A stretch of DNA of 64,000 bases from Meiothermus taiwanensis DSM 14542 (GCA_000482765.1 AXWR01000016.1:1-64000); one strand, 5' to 3'; shown: positions 1-10,022, counted from the first letter of the stretch. The notes: generated by a model not told the origin, from the sequence alone. Numbers and translations: made by a program.

Positions 1-1
1 C

Positions 2-598
2 AGCTCCTCTGCGCTTTCAGTCCAATCGATTGGGGCAATCCTACGACCCATTCCCCAATCCTACTATAGGTGTCACCTCGAGGGAGATTTGGTATTACAA
101 CCCCCCGGTCTGGGCCAGCCCGATCCCCTGCAGGGCATCCCCGATCTGCCCTTGCCCCAGCAGGTTCAGCCCCCAGCCGACCTGCCCCCAGGCAGCGTGG
201 TGATTCTGTCGGACGGGGTCTCCAACGTGAGCAGCAACCCCGCGTTGCCCACCCGCACGACCCTCGAGGTCGCGGCCCGTTTTGCCAAAAACGCCAACGT
301 GAGGCTGTACACCTTCCCCATGGGACAGCCCGGTGGCGCGGTGACCCAGATCGAAGGGCGCAACTACTATATTCCCTTTGAACCCAGAAACCTCGAGCAA
401 ATCGCCCAGGCCACCGGGGGGAAAAACACCTACCCACCCACCGAGGAGGCCCTGCGGGCGATTGTAAGGGAGTTGGGGGTGGTTATCCGCTGGGAGGGCA
501 CCAGAACCGAGATTTCCTCGCTGCTTTCGGCCCTGGCCGCCGTGTTGATGATTCTGGCGGCTGGGCTGAGCCTGCGCTGGCAGCGGCGCGTACCATAA
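2..598 (+). CDS. VWA-domain membrane protein, C-terminal part
   Basis: The frame is open from the window edge, so the true start lies outside or was lost. The second half of a von Willebrand factor A domain is visible: a beta strand with VVILSDG, then an RLYTFPMG strand and a helix ending near YPPTEEAL. One C-terminal membrane helix follows (SSLLSALAAVLMILAAGLSL) and a short basic tail. This matches the end of BatA/BatB-type proteins, which are anchored in the membrane and show their VWA domain outside the cytoplasm. A second VWA gene follows 32 bp downstream, so they are probably co-transcribed. The first 25-30 translated residues do not look like a VWA domain. The first GTG/TTG-type start in frame is near 89. 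Function beyond VWA-mediated binding is unknown. Confidence 0.6.
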   Translation, partial: SSSALSVQSIGAILRPIPQSYYRCHLEGDLVLQPPGLGQPDPLQGIPDLPLPQQVQPPADLPPGSVVILSDGVSNVSSNPALPTRTTLEVAARFAKNANVRLYTFPMGQPGGAVTQIEGRNYYIPFEPRNLEQIAQATGGKNTYPPTEEALRAIVRELGVVIRWEGTRTEISSLLSALAAVLMILAAGLSLRWQRRVP

Positions 599-630
599 TG
601 ACGATGGGCTTTGTGGTACGGGTGATCTGA

Positions 631-1587
631 ATGGTTTTTCTGTGGCCCTGGGCGCTGGCTTTGTTGCTGCTGGTTCCCCTGCTGGTCTGGCTGTACGGGC
701 GCGCTTTGCGGCGGCCCTCCGAGCTGGTGGTGCTGCACCCCGACGCGGCGGCGCTGGCCCGCTCTCGCAAAGTCCCTGGCGGGTGGCAGCACCTCCCGGC
801 CGGGCTGTATCTGCTGGCCCTGGTAGCGGTGGTGCTGGCCCTGGCCCGGCCCTCCCTGCCGGTGTGGCAGGCCGATCCCAAGGCGGCGGTGGTGCTGACG
901 GTGGACATCAGCCTCTCGATGCGGGCCACCGATGTGCAACCCAGCCGTTTTGAGGCGGCCCGGGCGGCCCTGCGCACCTTCATCCGCGAGCTACCGGAGG
1001 GTGTGCGGCTGGCCCTGGTTACGTTTGCGCGGGATGCCCATCTGGTGGTGCCCCTCACCACCGACCGGAGGCGCTTGCTGGAGGCGGTGGATTTTTTGGA
1101 GCTGAACCTGGGTACAGCCATCGGCGATGCCATTCTGGAGAGCATCCAGGCCCTGCCCCCCCTTTCCGAGCGCGCCGAAGACCCTGACCCCAGGCGCCTG
1201 GCCACCATCATCCTGCTCACCGATGGGCGCAGCCTGGGCGGGGTAGACCCGGTTGAGGCCGCGCAGGAGGCGGCCCGTCTGCAGATCCGGGTGCATACCA
1301 TTGGCATTGGCCGAGCCACGGACGGCCCGGTGCCGGGCCTGCCCGAGCAGTATGCCCTGGCGGCCCAGTTCGACGAAGAGACCCTCAAAGAGATTGCCCG
1401 GGTGGGCGACGGCCAGTATTTCTTCGTGGACTCGGCGGCCAAGCTCAAGGAGACTTACCGCAACCTTTCCCGGCAGATGTCCTGGCGCGTGCGCCAGGAC
1501 GAGGTCACGGCGGTTTTTGCCCTGTTGTCGGCCTCTTTGCTGCTGTTCAGCCTGGGGCTGGCCCAGTTGCGGCGCCGGGTGGTTTGA
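631..1587 (+). CDS. BatA/BatB-like VWA-domain membrane protein
   Basis: This 318-residue protein has the layout of Bat (aerotolerance-related) proteins. There is an N-terminal membrane helix (residues about 2-20), a basic cytoplasmic loop, a second helix near residues 52-72, a VWA domain (about 86-285) and a last helix near 293-312. The metal-ion-dependent adhesion site is intact: D92, S94 and S96 in DISLS, with the later TDG motif in LLTDGRSLGG. Bat proteins often occur with MoxR ATPases, but none is adjacent here; the only MoxR gene in the window is in the cox cluster. The start ATG follows the preceding VWA gene closely, which suggests an operon. The role is probably envelope stress or protein assembly; this is inferred from the family. 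Confidence 0.8.
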   Translation: MVFLWPWALALLLLVPLLVWLYGRALRRPSELVVLHPDAAALARSRKVPGGWQHLPAGLYLLALVAVVLALARPSLPVWQADPKAAVVLTVDISLSMRATDVQPSRFEAARAALRTFIRELPEGVRLALVTFARDAHLVVPLTTDRRRLLEAVDFLELNLGTAIGDAILESIQALPPLSERAEDPDPRRLATIILLTDGRSLGGVDPVEAAQEAARLQIRVHTIGIGRATDGPVPGLPEQYALAAQFDEETLKEIARVGDGQYFFVDSAAKLKETYRNLSRQMSWRVRQDEVTAVFALLSASLLLFSLGLAQLRRRVV

Positions 1588-1588
1588 A

Positions 1589-2197
1589 TCAGGCCTCGGC
1601 GCTGCTGCCGGCCATCGAGCCCTGGCGCATGAGGGTCTGCGCCAGCTCGAGCCGGGCAATAAGGGAGGGGGCCTCGAGCAGAGCCTGCCGATCCAGTGCA
1701 GAGACCCGCAGGTTCACGCACAGAAAAGAGGCCTGGTAAAGGGGATCGTCGGGCAGGTTGGCGATGGCCTCTTCCAGGGCGCTGGGGTCGGCGACCCCGG
1801 CCATGTAGCTGCGAAAAACCTCCATGGCATCCCAGGCCGCCACAATTTCCTCGCTGCGGGCGCTGCGCTCGAGGGGCCAGGGGATGTCCAGGGTGGTCTG
1901 GTAAAGGTTCTTTTCAAAAACACCCACCCCCTCCACCCGGCAGCGCTCCCCGCCCCGGCACACGATGTTGAAGGTGCCGTCCGGGTTTTCCGAAGCCGCC
2001 AGTAAGTCCACGTACCCCCCCACCTCCCGGTAGCCCTGTGCGGTGGCCAGGGTAATCACAAACCGCCGCTGGTCTTCGCTCTGGGCCAGCAGATCCCGCA
2101 CCATCTGCTTGTAGCGTTCCTCGAAGATGTACAGCGGAATCAGCAGCCCTGGAAAAACCACGGTCTCGGGCAGGGGGAAGAGGGGGAGGCGCTTCAC
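1589..2197 (-). CDS. LON substrate-binding domain protein (peptidase S16-like, no protease domain)
   Basis: The 202-residue product begins with RLPLFPLPETVVFPG, the typical first strand of the LON N-terminal (PUA-like) domain, and continues with IFEERYKQMV and the long helical half. There is no AAA+ or Ser-Lys protease domain, so it is a stand-alone LON-domain protein of the kind common in bacteria. These may bind substrates or assist turnover, but their role is not established. The start is GTG. The gene lies 45 bp downstream of the thioesterase gene on the same strand and may be the last gene of that operon. Its stop is one base from the stop of the convergent VWA gene. Confidence 0.8.
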   Translation of the reverse strand: MKRLPLFPLPETVVFPGLLIPLYIFEERYKQMVRDLLAQSEDQRRFVITLATAQGYREVGGYVDLLAASENPDGTFNIVCRGGERCRVEGVGVFEKNLYQTTLDIPWPLERSARSEEIVAAWDAMEVFRSYMAGVADPSALEEAIANLPDDPLYQASFLCVNLRVSALDRQALLEAPSLIARLELAQTLMRQGSMAGSSAEA

Positions 2198-2242
2198 GGT
2201 ATCAGGTTAAGGGGTGCAGACGGCGGTTGGCAAAGGTGCCAT

Positions 2243-2677
2243 TTACTTGTGCTGACCCTGCCAGCGCGTCTGGAGCTTCTCGAAAATTTGCAGCAGCTTG
2301 GCCCTCGGCAGGATCACCTGCTCGGTGTAGCCCACCCCGATCCGGTCGCCCAGCTCGTTCCAGGCGGTGCACCGGGCGTGCACCCGGTTGCCTTCGGTGC
2401 GCAGGTGCTCGGCCACAATGCGCACCTTCATGCCGGGCAGGGCCGAGGCCAGATGATCCACGCTCACCTTGGAGCCGATGCCCTCCTCCCCCTCTTCCAG
2501 GAAAGGCAGGATGATCTTGCGCCCGGCCAGCTCCATGTGCTTGGCCATCCAGTAGGTGGCGTAGACCGGGTGCAGCTTGCCCAGCTGGGGGTCGTCGGGG
2601 TGCTCGAAGTCCACGGTCATCTCCTCGGTGACCACCGTCTCGAAGCTGGCCTGGTAGCCGGGGGGAATGGGTTTCAT
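2243..2677 (-). CDS. FlK-type hotdog thioesterase
   Basis: A 144-residue single hotdog-fold protein of the fluoroacetyl-CoA thioesterase (FlK) family. The FlK catalytic triad Thr-Glu-His is present with the same spacing as in FlK (T+8 to E, E+26 to H): T41, E49 and H75. FlK residues are T42, E50 and H76. The start codon overlaps the stop of paaK by the ATGA pattern, so both are translated together. In this setting it probably hydrolyses a stalled or toxic acyl-CoA of the phenylacetate pathway; the substrate is inferred, not shown. Fluoroacetate resistance itself is unlikely to be the native role. Confidence 0.75.
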   Translation of the reverse strand: MKPIPPGYQASFETVVTEEMTVDFEHPDDPQLGKLHPVYATYWMAKHMELAGRKIILPFLEEGEEGIGSKVSVDHLASALPGMKVRIVAEHLRTEGNRVHARCTAWNELGDRIGVGYTEQVILPRAKLLQIFEKLQTRWQGQHK

Positions 2678-4020
2678 AGCTTGCGCAGGTCGGCCACCCG
2701 CCTGAGCTTGCCGCCCTCGCTGCGGGGGGCTGTGCCGGGGTTGAGGAGGGAGACCTTCACCGAGATGCCCACGTTGTCCTTGATTTTGCGGGCCACTTTC
2801 TCGCGCAGGTGGGCCAGCCGCTGGTCGGCCTCGATGACCTCGTCGGAAAGCACCTTCTGCCCGATTTCGCGGAAGAAAGGCTCGGCGACCTCGAGCTTAA
2901 GCTCCATCTCGTCCAGGGGGCCCTGGCGGGTGAGCACAATCTGATAGTGGGGCACCACCTCGGGAATCTCCTTCAGCACCGCCTCGATCTGGGTGGGGTA
3001 GACGTTCACCCCCCGCACGATCAGCATGTCGTCGGTGCGGCCTTTGATCTGGGCCATGCGGGCGTGGGTGCGCCCCGAGGGGCCGGGCTCGCGGGTGATG
3101 TAGGTCAGGTCGCCCGTCCAGTAGCGCAAAATGGGCATGGCCTTTTTGGTCAGGGTGGTGAAGACCAGCACCCCCACCTGGCCCTCGGGCAGGGGGTCGC
3201 CGGTCTCGGGGTCGACCACCTCGGGGTAGAAGTGGTCTTCCCAGATGTAGCTGAGCCCTTCGCGCTCGTTCACGTCCTCGTTGGAAACCCCCGGCCCGAT
3301 GATCTCCGAGAGGCCGTAGATGTTGGTGGCCCTGACCCCCAGCCCCTCGTCCACGCTTTTGCGAATGGCCTCGGTCCAGGGCTCGGCCCCCAGGATGGCG
3401 TACTGCAGGCTAATCTCCTCGGGCGCGATGCCGCGCTTTTTGAACTCCTCGGCCAGGGTCTGGGCATAGGAGGGGGTGCAGGCGATCATCTCGGGCTTGA
3501 AGTCCTGGATGAGCATAACCTGCCGCTCGGTCATGCCGCCCGAGATGGGCACCACGACCATGCCCAGCTTCTCCGCGCCGCCGTGCAGGCCCAGCCCGCC
3601 GGTAAAAAGCCCGTAGCCGTAGGCGTTGTGCAGCATCATGCCGGGCCGGCCCCCCGCTGCCGCCAGGGAGCGGGCCACCACCTCGGCGAAGATCTCCAGG
3701 TCGCCTTTGGTATAACCCACCACCGTGGGCTTGCCGGTGGTGCCGCTGGAGGCGTGGATGCGGGCGAGCTCTTGGCGGGGCACGGCAAACATCCCAAAGG
3801 GGTAGGTCTCGCGCAGGTCTTTCTTTTTGGTAAAGGGGAGCTTGGGCAGATCCTCTACCCCCCGGATGTCGCTGGGTTTGAGCCCCCGTTCATCGAAGGC
3901 CCGCCGGTAGAAGGGCACCCGTTCGTACACGTAGGCGACCTGCTCGCGCAGGCGCTGGTTTTGCAGTTCGGTGAGCTTGGGGCGGGGAAGGGTCTCGAGT
4001 TCGGGTTGGAACATGGGCAT
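2674..4020 (-). CDS. paaK: Phenylacetate-CoA ligase
   Basis: This is an adenylate-forming enzyme of PaaK length (448 residues) that activates phenylacetate with ATP and CoA. The P-loop IHASSGTTGKPTVVGYT lies near residue 105. The later YGLSEIIGPGV motif and the C-terminal lid with GRTDDMLIVRGVNVYP are all intact. I chose the ATG at 4020 because a GAGG lies 5 bases before it; a GTG at 4026 sits directly next to the GAGG and an ATG at 4014 is too far away. The gene follows the SDR gene after 89 bp and overlaps the FlK-like thioesterase by 4 bp. It supplies phenylacetyl-CoA, which in Thermus is the ligand of the PaaR repressor (known for the family). Confidence 0.93.
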   Translation of the reverse strand: MPMFQPELETLPRPKLTELQNQRLREQVAYVYERVPFYRRAFDERGLKPSDIRGVEDLPKLPFTKKKDLRETYPFGMFAVPRQELARIHASSGTTGKPTVVGYTKGDLEIFAEVVARSLAAAGGRPGMMLHNAYGYGLFTGGLGLHGGAEKLGMVVVPISGGMTERQVMLIQDFKPEMIACTPSYAQTLAEEFKKRGIAPEEISLQYAILGAEPWTEAIRKSVDEGLGVRATNIYGLSEIIGPGVSNEDVNEREGLSYIWEDHFYPEVVDPETGDPLPEGQVGVLVFTTLTKKAMPILRYWTGDLTYITREPGPSGRTHARMAQIKGRTDDMLIVRGVNVYPTQIEAVLKEIPEVVPHYQIVLTRQGPLDEMELKLEVAEPFFREIGQKVLSDEVIEADQRLAHLREKVARKIKDNVGISVKVSLLNPGTAPRSEGGKLRRVADLRKL

Positions 4021-4109
4021 AGGCACCTCGAGGTCGATTGGCTTCAGAACGATAATTTACACCCGCGGCGGGGTGGTGCTATCTGCAACCCAGGTGGCCG
4101 AAGCCTGGC

Positions 4110-4855
4110 TCATAGCGCGGTCATCCCCCCATCCACCGCCAGAACCTGCCCGGTTACGTAGTCCGAGGCCGGGCTGCACAGGTACAAAGCAGCCGCGGCC
4201 AGCTCGCCGGTTTTCCCGATGCGGCCCAGCGGTGTGCGCTCGCGCACCAGCTCTTCGGTACGGGCCAGCAGTTTTTCGGTCATGCGGGTAGGGAAGAAGC
4301 CCGGCGCCAGGGCGTTCACGCGGATACCAAAGGGCCCCCACTTGACCGCCAGGTCGCGCGTCAGGGCGATGAGCGCGCCCTTGGAGGCCGAGTAGGCGGC
4401 GGCGTCCATCACCTCGCTGGGGCTGCCGGCCAGGCCCGCGACCGAGGCGATGTTGAGGATTTTGCCGTAGCCGCGGGCCTTCATGCCGCGGGCGGCGATC
4501 CGCGAGGCCAGAAAAGCCCCGGTGACGTTGATATCCAGCACCTCGCGGATCTTCTCCACCGGCACTTCCAGGGCGTCCTGGCCCCAGGTCACCCCGGCGG
4601 CGTTGACCAGGATGTCCACCGGGCCCACCCGGGCAAAAGCGGCCTCCAGGCTCCCTTCGTCCTGCACGTTGCCCACAATGGGCATGGCATCGGGGATGAG
4701 CTTCAGGGCCTCCGCAAAGAAGCTTTCCCGCCGGGCCAGCAGGGCCACCCGGGCCCCGGCCTCGCGCAGGCCGCAGGCGATCTCCAGGCCCAGGCCCCTC
4801 GAGCCCCCGGTCACCAGGGCGGTTTTGCCCTGTAGGTTGAACTGCTCGAGCACCT

Positions 4856-4859
<4 letters not shown>
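4110..4859 (-). CDS. SDR-family oxidoreductase
   Basis: A 249-residue classical short-chain dehydrogenase. It has the TGGSRGLG cofactor loop near residue 16, the NAAG motif, the catalytic Ser in NIASVAG, the YSASK Tyr-Lys pair, and the usual end [11 protein letters not shown]. The start ATG at 4859 overlaps the thiolase stop (ATGA), so it belongs to the phenylacetate operon. The sequence fits 3-oxoacyl/3-hydroxyacyl reductases as well as gluconate-type dehydrogenases, so the substrate cannot be read from it. Reduction or oxidation of a hydroxyacyl-CoA of the operon is the best inference. Confidence 0.85.
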
Positions 4860-6058
<1,199 letters not shown>

Positions 6059-6116
6059 GGTCATAAGGTGTTTTATCCTATCGGGCTTGTATCCACAAGC
6101 GCCTTTTGCGAACAGG

Positions 6117-6488
6117 CTAGCCCTCGGCAAAGCGGAAGACCGTGCCGGTAAAGAGGGCTACCACGCGCCCATTGCTGCGAACCTCGATGCGGTAGGTGGC
6201 GGTGCGCCGGCCCAGGTTCTCCTCGCTGGCGTGGGCCTCGAGGTGCTCACCGGCCTGCACGGCCTTGAAGTACTGCATCTGGGTGGTGAGGGCCACCGCG
6301 GCGGTGCCGTGCGAGTTGGAGGCCAGGGCAAAAGCCGCGTCGGCCAGGCTGTACAGGAAGCCGCCGTGGCAGGCCCCGTGGATGTTGAGGTGCTCGGGCC
6401 TGACCTGGGCGGCCACCACGGCCCGGCCGGGCTCCACCAGCCGGGTTTCCAGGCCCAGAAGCTGCATATAGGGGTCGGTGGTGTGCAT
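6117..6488 (-). CDS. paaI: PaaI-type hotdog thioesterase
   Basis: A 123-residue hotdog thioesterase with the PaaI/Hhal signature: NIHGACHGGFLYSLADAAFA carries the catalytic Asp of the HGG-x-LADxAFA motif at about residue 50. Its length is close to the 120-140 residues of PaaI. PaaI releases CoA from ring-hydroxylated phenylacetyl-CoAs and relieves CoA trapping when the pathway stalls. It starts 2 bp after the livF stop on the same strand, so translation is coupled. It is the second thioesterase in this operon, unrelated in active site to the FlK-like one. Confidence 0.9.
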   Translation of the reverse strand: MHTTDPYMQLLGLETRLVEPGRAVVAAQVRPEHLNIHGACHGGFLYSLADAAFALASNSHGTAAVALTTQMQYFKAVQAGEHLEAHASEENLGRRTATYRIEVRSNGRVVALFTGTVFRFAEG

Positions 6489-6490
6489 GG

Positions 6491-7222
6491 TCAGGCTTCG
6501 GTCTTGCTGCGGATGCCCAGGTACGACTCGATCACCCGCGGGTCGTGCAAGAGATCCTGGCCGCGGCCTTCCATCACCAGCTCGCCGGCCTCGAGCACAT
6601 ACCCCCGGTCGGCCAGCTTGAGGGCCATGCGGGCGTTTTGCTCCACCACCAAGATGGGGGTGCCCTGGGCTTTGAGCTCGCCCAGGATGTGGAAAATCTC
6701 CTGCACGATCAAAGGGGCCAGCCCCAGGCTGGGCTCGTCGAGCAGCAGCAGCTTGGGTCGGGCCATCAGGGCCCGCCCGATGGCCAGCATCTGCTGCTCG
6801 CCCCCGGACATGGTGCCGGCCAGTTGTTTGCGGCGCTCGCGCAGGCGGGGGAAGAGGGTATAGACGCGCTCGAGGTCCTCCCGGATGCCTTTCTCGCGGC
6901 GCTGGAAGCGGGTAAAGGCCCCCAGCAGCAGGTTGTCCTCCACCTCCATCGAGGCGAAGAGTTCCCGCTTCTCGGGCACCATCACCAGGCCCTGGGCGGC
7001 CAGGGCTTCCGGGCTGCGCCGGGGCTGGGCCTGGCCCTGGTAGCGCACCGTACCGCTGGCGTTCACCAGCCCCACAATCCCCTTGAGGGTGCTGCTCTTG
7101 CCGGCCCCGTTGGGGCCGATGAGGGTGATGGCCTCGCCCGCCCCTACCGTGAGGGACAGGTTGCGCACGGCCTCCACGGCCCCGTAGCGCACGGTGAGGT
7201 TTTGCACTTCCAGCACGCTCAT
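6491..7222 (-). CDS. livF: Branched-chain-type ABC importer, ATP-binding subunit LivF
   Basis: A 243-residue ABC ATPase. Walker A is GPNGAGKSS, the signature is MSGGEQQMLAIGRAL, Walker B is LLLLDEPSLGL and the switch His region is ILVVEQN. The LivF-type end (LHDPRVIESYLG) separates it from LivG. The start ATG at 7222 overlaps the stop of the livMG fusion by 4 bp. With LivG it powers import through LivH/LivM. Given the paa and hpa neighbours, the imported compound is probably an aromatic acid rather than leucine; this is inferred from context. Confidence 0.93.
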   Translation of the reverse strand: MSVLEVQNLTVRYGAVEAVRNLSLTVGAGEAITLIGPNGAGKSSTLKGIVGLVNASGTVRYQGQAQPRRSPEALAAQGLVMVPEKRELFASMEVEDNLLLGAFTRFQRREKGIREDLERVYTLFPRLRERRKQLAGTMSGGEQQMLAIGRALMARPKLLLLDEPSLGLAPLIVQEIFHILGELKAQGTPILVVEQNARMALKLADRGYVLEAGELVMEGRGQDLLHDPRVIESYLGIRSKTEA

Positions 7223-8991
7223 GCGGCCTCCCCCAGGTAGGCCTCGATCACCCTGGGATTGCGCTGTACTTCGGCGGGGGTGCCTTCGGCCAGCTTTTCC
7301 CCATAATGCATCACCACCACCCGGTCTACCAGCCCCATTACCAGATCCATGTCGTGGTCTACCAAAAGCACCGTCACTCCTTCGTTCACCAGCTTGCGAA
7401 TCAGGGCGGCGAACTGGCGCTTTTCCCCGGCCCGCAGCCCGGCCGCCGGCTCGTCCAGGAGCAGCACCTCGGGCCCCGAGGCCAGGGCGCGGGCAATCTC
7501 CAGCAGCCTGAGCTGACCGATGGCCAGCCCATCGGCTTTCTGGTGGGCCAGGTGGGCCAGGCCCACCCGCTCCAGCGCCCGGTAGGCCTCGGCCAGGGCC
7601 GCCGCCTCCTCGGCCCGGTTGAACCCCAGCATGGAGGCCAGCAGGCCCCGCCGGGTGCGGGCGTAGGTGCCCAGGGCGGCGTTTTCCAGCACGGTCATCT
7701 CGGGGAAGAGGTGGGGGTGCTGGAAGGTGCGGGCAATTCCCAGCCGGTGCACCTCGTAGGGCATCCGGCCCGCGATGGGCTGGCCCTTGAAGCGCACCGT
7801 GCCCTGGCTGGGCGCATAGACCGAGGTAATCATGTTGAAGCAGGTGGACTTGCCGGCCCCGTTGGGGCCAATCAGGGCCAGAATCTCGCCCCGCCGAAGC
7901 TGGAAGCTGATGCCGTTGACCGCCAGCAGACCACCGAAGCTCTTGCTCAGATTGTCCACCTCGAGCAGCACCTCGCCGGGCTTGCCCGAAGCCAGCCGGC
8001 CCGGCAGGCCGCGGCCGCTGGGGTTTTGCGGGCGGGCTTTGGGTAGGTAGCGCTCGAGGAAGGGCCACAGCCCCTTGGGGGCGAACATCAGGATGAGCAC
8101 CAGGATCAGGCCATAGGCGATGATCTCGTAGTTGCCGGTGCGGCCGAAAATGCGCGGCAGCAGACCCTTGAGGATCTCCTCGAGGCCCGTGACCAGCCCC
8201 GAGCCCAGGATGACCCCCGGGATGCTGCCCACCCCCCCGGCCACCGCTGCAATCAGGTATTTGATGGAGGCCTCCAGGCTGAAGGGGGTGGGGTTGATAA
8301 ACTTCTGGTAGTGCACATAAAGCCAGCCGGCCACCCCGGCGTAGATGGCCGAGAGCACGAAGACCTGCAGCTTGAGCACCGCCGGGTTCACCCCGAAGCT
8401 GGCCGCTGCCACCGCATCTCCTTTGGAGGCCCGCATGGCCCGCCCTATGCGGCTATTGGTCAGGTTCCAGGCGGTCCAGGTGCCCAGCAGCACAAAAAAC
8501 CAGGCCAGGTAAAAGTAGCTTCTGCTGTCGTTCAGGCTCCAGCCGAACACCGAAACTGAGGGGATGCCGCGCAAGCCAGTGTGCCCACCGGTAAGGCCAA
8601 TCCAGCTTCCCATCACGATGTACAGGGCCATGCACCAGGCGATGGTGGAAAGGGGCAGGTAGTGGCCCTTGAGCCGGGCGGTGATGCCGCCCAGCACCAC
8701 CGCGCCCACCACCGCAGCCAGCACCCCCAGCGGCAGGGTCAGCCAGGGGCTAAAGCCCTGGCCGATGGTCAGGAGGGCGCTGGTGTAGGCGGCCAGCCCC
8801 ATGAAGGCCGCCTGGCCGAAACTGGTCATGCCCGAGAGGCCGGTGAGCAGGTACAGCCCCAGCGCGACCAGCGCGCCAAAGGCGATGTAGTTGCCCACCG
8901 TCAGGTAAAACGAGGACGGGGGTAGCAAGAGCGGCAGCAAGAGCAGCATCCCCACGGCCGCCAGGGTGATGGGGGATAGTTGAAGCTTCAT
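7219..8991 (-). CDS. LivM-LivG fusion: ABC permease joined to its ATPase
   Basis: A single 590-residue frame joins two subunits that are usually separate. Residues 1-330 are a LivM permease with about eight to nine membrane segments, and GLTGGHTGLRGIPS near residue 137. A linker rich in Pro, Arg and Gly (about 330-350) leads to a LivG ATPase: Walker A GPNGAGKST at 375-383, Walker B LLLDEPAAGL and VLLVDHDMDLVM. The LivG signature loop reads AIGQLRLLEIAR in place of a canonical SGGQ. The start ATG at 8991 overlaps the livH stop, and the stop overlaps the livF start, so the fusion is one cistron of the operon. There is no internal stop or frameshift at the junction. Confidence 0.92.
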   Translation of the reverse strand: MKLQLSPITLAAVGMLLLLPLLLPPSSFYLTVGNYIAFGALVALGLYLLTGLSGMTSFGQAAFMGLAAYTSALLTIGQGFSPWLTLPLGVLAAVVGAVVLGGITARLKGHYLPLSTIAWCMALYIVMGSWIGLTGGHTGLRGIPSVSVFGWSLNDSRSYFYLAWFFVLLGTWTAWNLTNSRIGRAMRASKGDAVAAASFGVNPAVLKLQVFVLSAIYAGVAGWLYVHYQKFINPTPFSLEASIKYLIAAVAGGVGSIPGVILGSGLVTGLEEILKGLLPRIFGRTGNYEIIAYGLILVLILMFAPKGLWPFLERYLPKARPQNPSGRGLPGRLASGKPGEVLLEVDNLSKSFGGLLAVNGISFQLRRGEILALIGPNGAGKSTCFNMITSVYAPSQGTVRFKGQPIAGRMPYEVHRLGIARTFQHPHLFPEMTVLENAALGTYARTRRGLLASMLGFNRAEEAAALAEAYRALERVGLAHLAHQKADGLAIGQLRLLEIARALASGPEVLLLDEPAAGLRAGEKRQFAALIRKLVNEGVTVLLVDHDMDLVMGLVDRVVVMHYGEKLAEGTPAEVQRNPRVIEAYLGEAA

Positions 8992-10022
8992 CAGTCCTCC
9001 TCCCCCAGCTCCTGGCTTTGCAGGCTGCGCCACAAGAGGATGGGCAGCAGCAGGGCGAACACGATGGCGTCTTTATAGGCGCTGGCCTGAAACGAGGCCC
9101 AGGACTCCATGGCCCCCACCAGCAAGGCCCCCACCACCGCCAGCGGATAGCTGATAAGGCCACCCAGAATGCCGGCCACAAAGCCCTTGAGTCCCAGCAA
9201 GAAGCCCTGGAAGTAGGCCGGGGAGATCAGGGGGGCCAGCAGCATCCCGCTCACGCAGGCGATGAGGGTGGCAATGCCAAAGGAAACATAGCCGGCCTGG
9301 CTGGGGCTGATGCCCAGCAGCCGGGCTCCGTAGCGGTTGACCGCACAGGCCCGCAGGGCCTTGCCGTAGATGCTTCGGGTGAAGAACAGGTACAGGCCCA
9401 CCATGGCCAGAAGCGCGAAGCCGTAGACCAGGAAGGCCTGGTTGTTGACCGGCACCAGCCCAATGGTGGTCTGCCCCCCCAGGATGGCGGGCAGGCGGAA
9501 CTGCTCGGGGCCGAAAAACACCAGCCCCAGGCCCATAAAGGCAAAGTGCAGCCCCACCGCGATAATCAGGTAGGTGAGCACGCTGGCATTCTTGGCGGGT
9601 TCGAAGAAAAGCCGGTAGGAAGCCGGGCCAATGGGCAGCACCACCAGGATGGCCAGCAGCCAGCCCAGCCACAGCGGTACCCCCTGGGCCCCCCACCAGG
9701 CCAGGCCCAGCACCCCCAGCGCACTCAAAGCCAGCAAACCGGCACGTCTGAGATTTGTACGGTCTAAAATGGCCCACCAGAGCAGCATGGCCGCCGCCAG
9801 CCAGGCTGTGCCAGGAATCTGGCCCTGCAGATTAAGCCCGCTCACCTCGGCCGGCAAAAACCACACATAGGTGAGTGGGGCATAGACCAAAAACTCGCCG
9901 AGCGGCACCAGGATCACCCGTGTGACCGCAAACACCAGCACCAGCGAGAGCGCCAGTAGCGCGTAAATGGTGCCGTTTTGCAGCGCGTCGGCGGTGAGGA
10001 AAGATAGGATGGTCCAATCCAT
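8991..10022 (-). CDS. livH: Branched-chain-type ABC importer permease LivH
   Basis: A 343-residue, very hydrophobic LivH-family permease with about eight membrane helices. The N-terminus (LQNGTIYALLALSLVLVFAVTR) and the central SRYGARLLGIS-like coupling region are typical of the family. It is somewhat longer than LivH of enteric bacteria (about 308), with extra helices near residues 70-130. It lies 58 bp downstream of livK and overlaps livMG by one base at the stop/start. No clear ribosome-binding site precedes the ATG at 10022, so the exact start is less sure. Confidence 0.9.
   Translation of the reverse strand: MDWTILSFLTADALQNGTIYALLALSLVLVFAVTRVILVPLGEFLVYAPLTYVWFLPAEVSGLNLQGQIPGTAWLAAAMLLWWAILDRTNLRRAGLLALSALGVLGLAWWGAQGVPLWLGWLLAILVVLPIGPASYRLFFEPAKNASVLTYLIIAVGLHFAFMGLGLVFFGPEQFRLPAILGGQTTIGLVPVNNQAFLVYGFALLAMVGLYLFFTRSIYGKALRACAVNRYGARLLGISPSQAGYVSFGIATLIACVSGMLLAPLISPAYFQGFLLGLKGFVAGILGGLISYPLAVVGALLVGAMESWASFQASAYKDAIVFALLLPILLWRSLQSQELGEED

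Noticed and set aside
2809-4161. Plus-strand open frame of 450 codons
   Set aside because: Antisense to paaK; no recognisable domain, typical mirror frame of a high-GC gene.
6491-8068. Upstream extension of livF to 525 codons
   Set aside because: The extra part is antisense-like composition overlapping the fusion gene. The ATG at 7222 overlaps the livMG stop and gives a full LivF.
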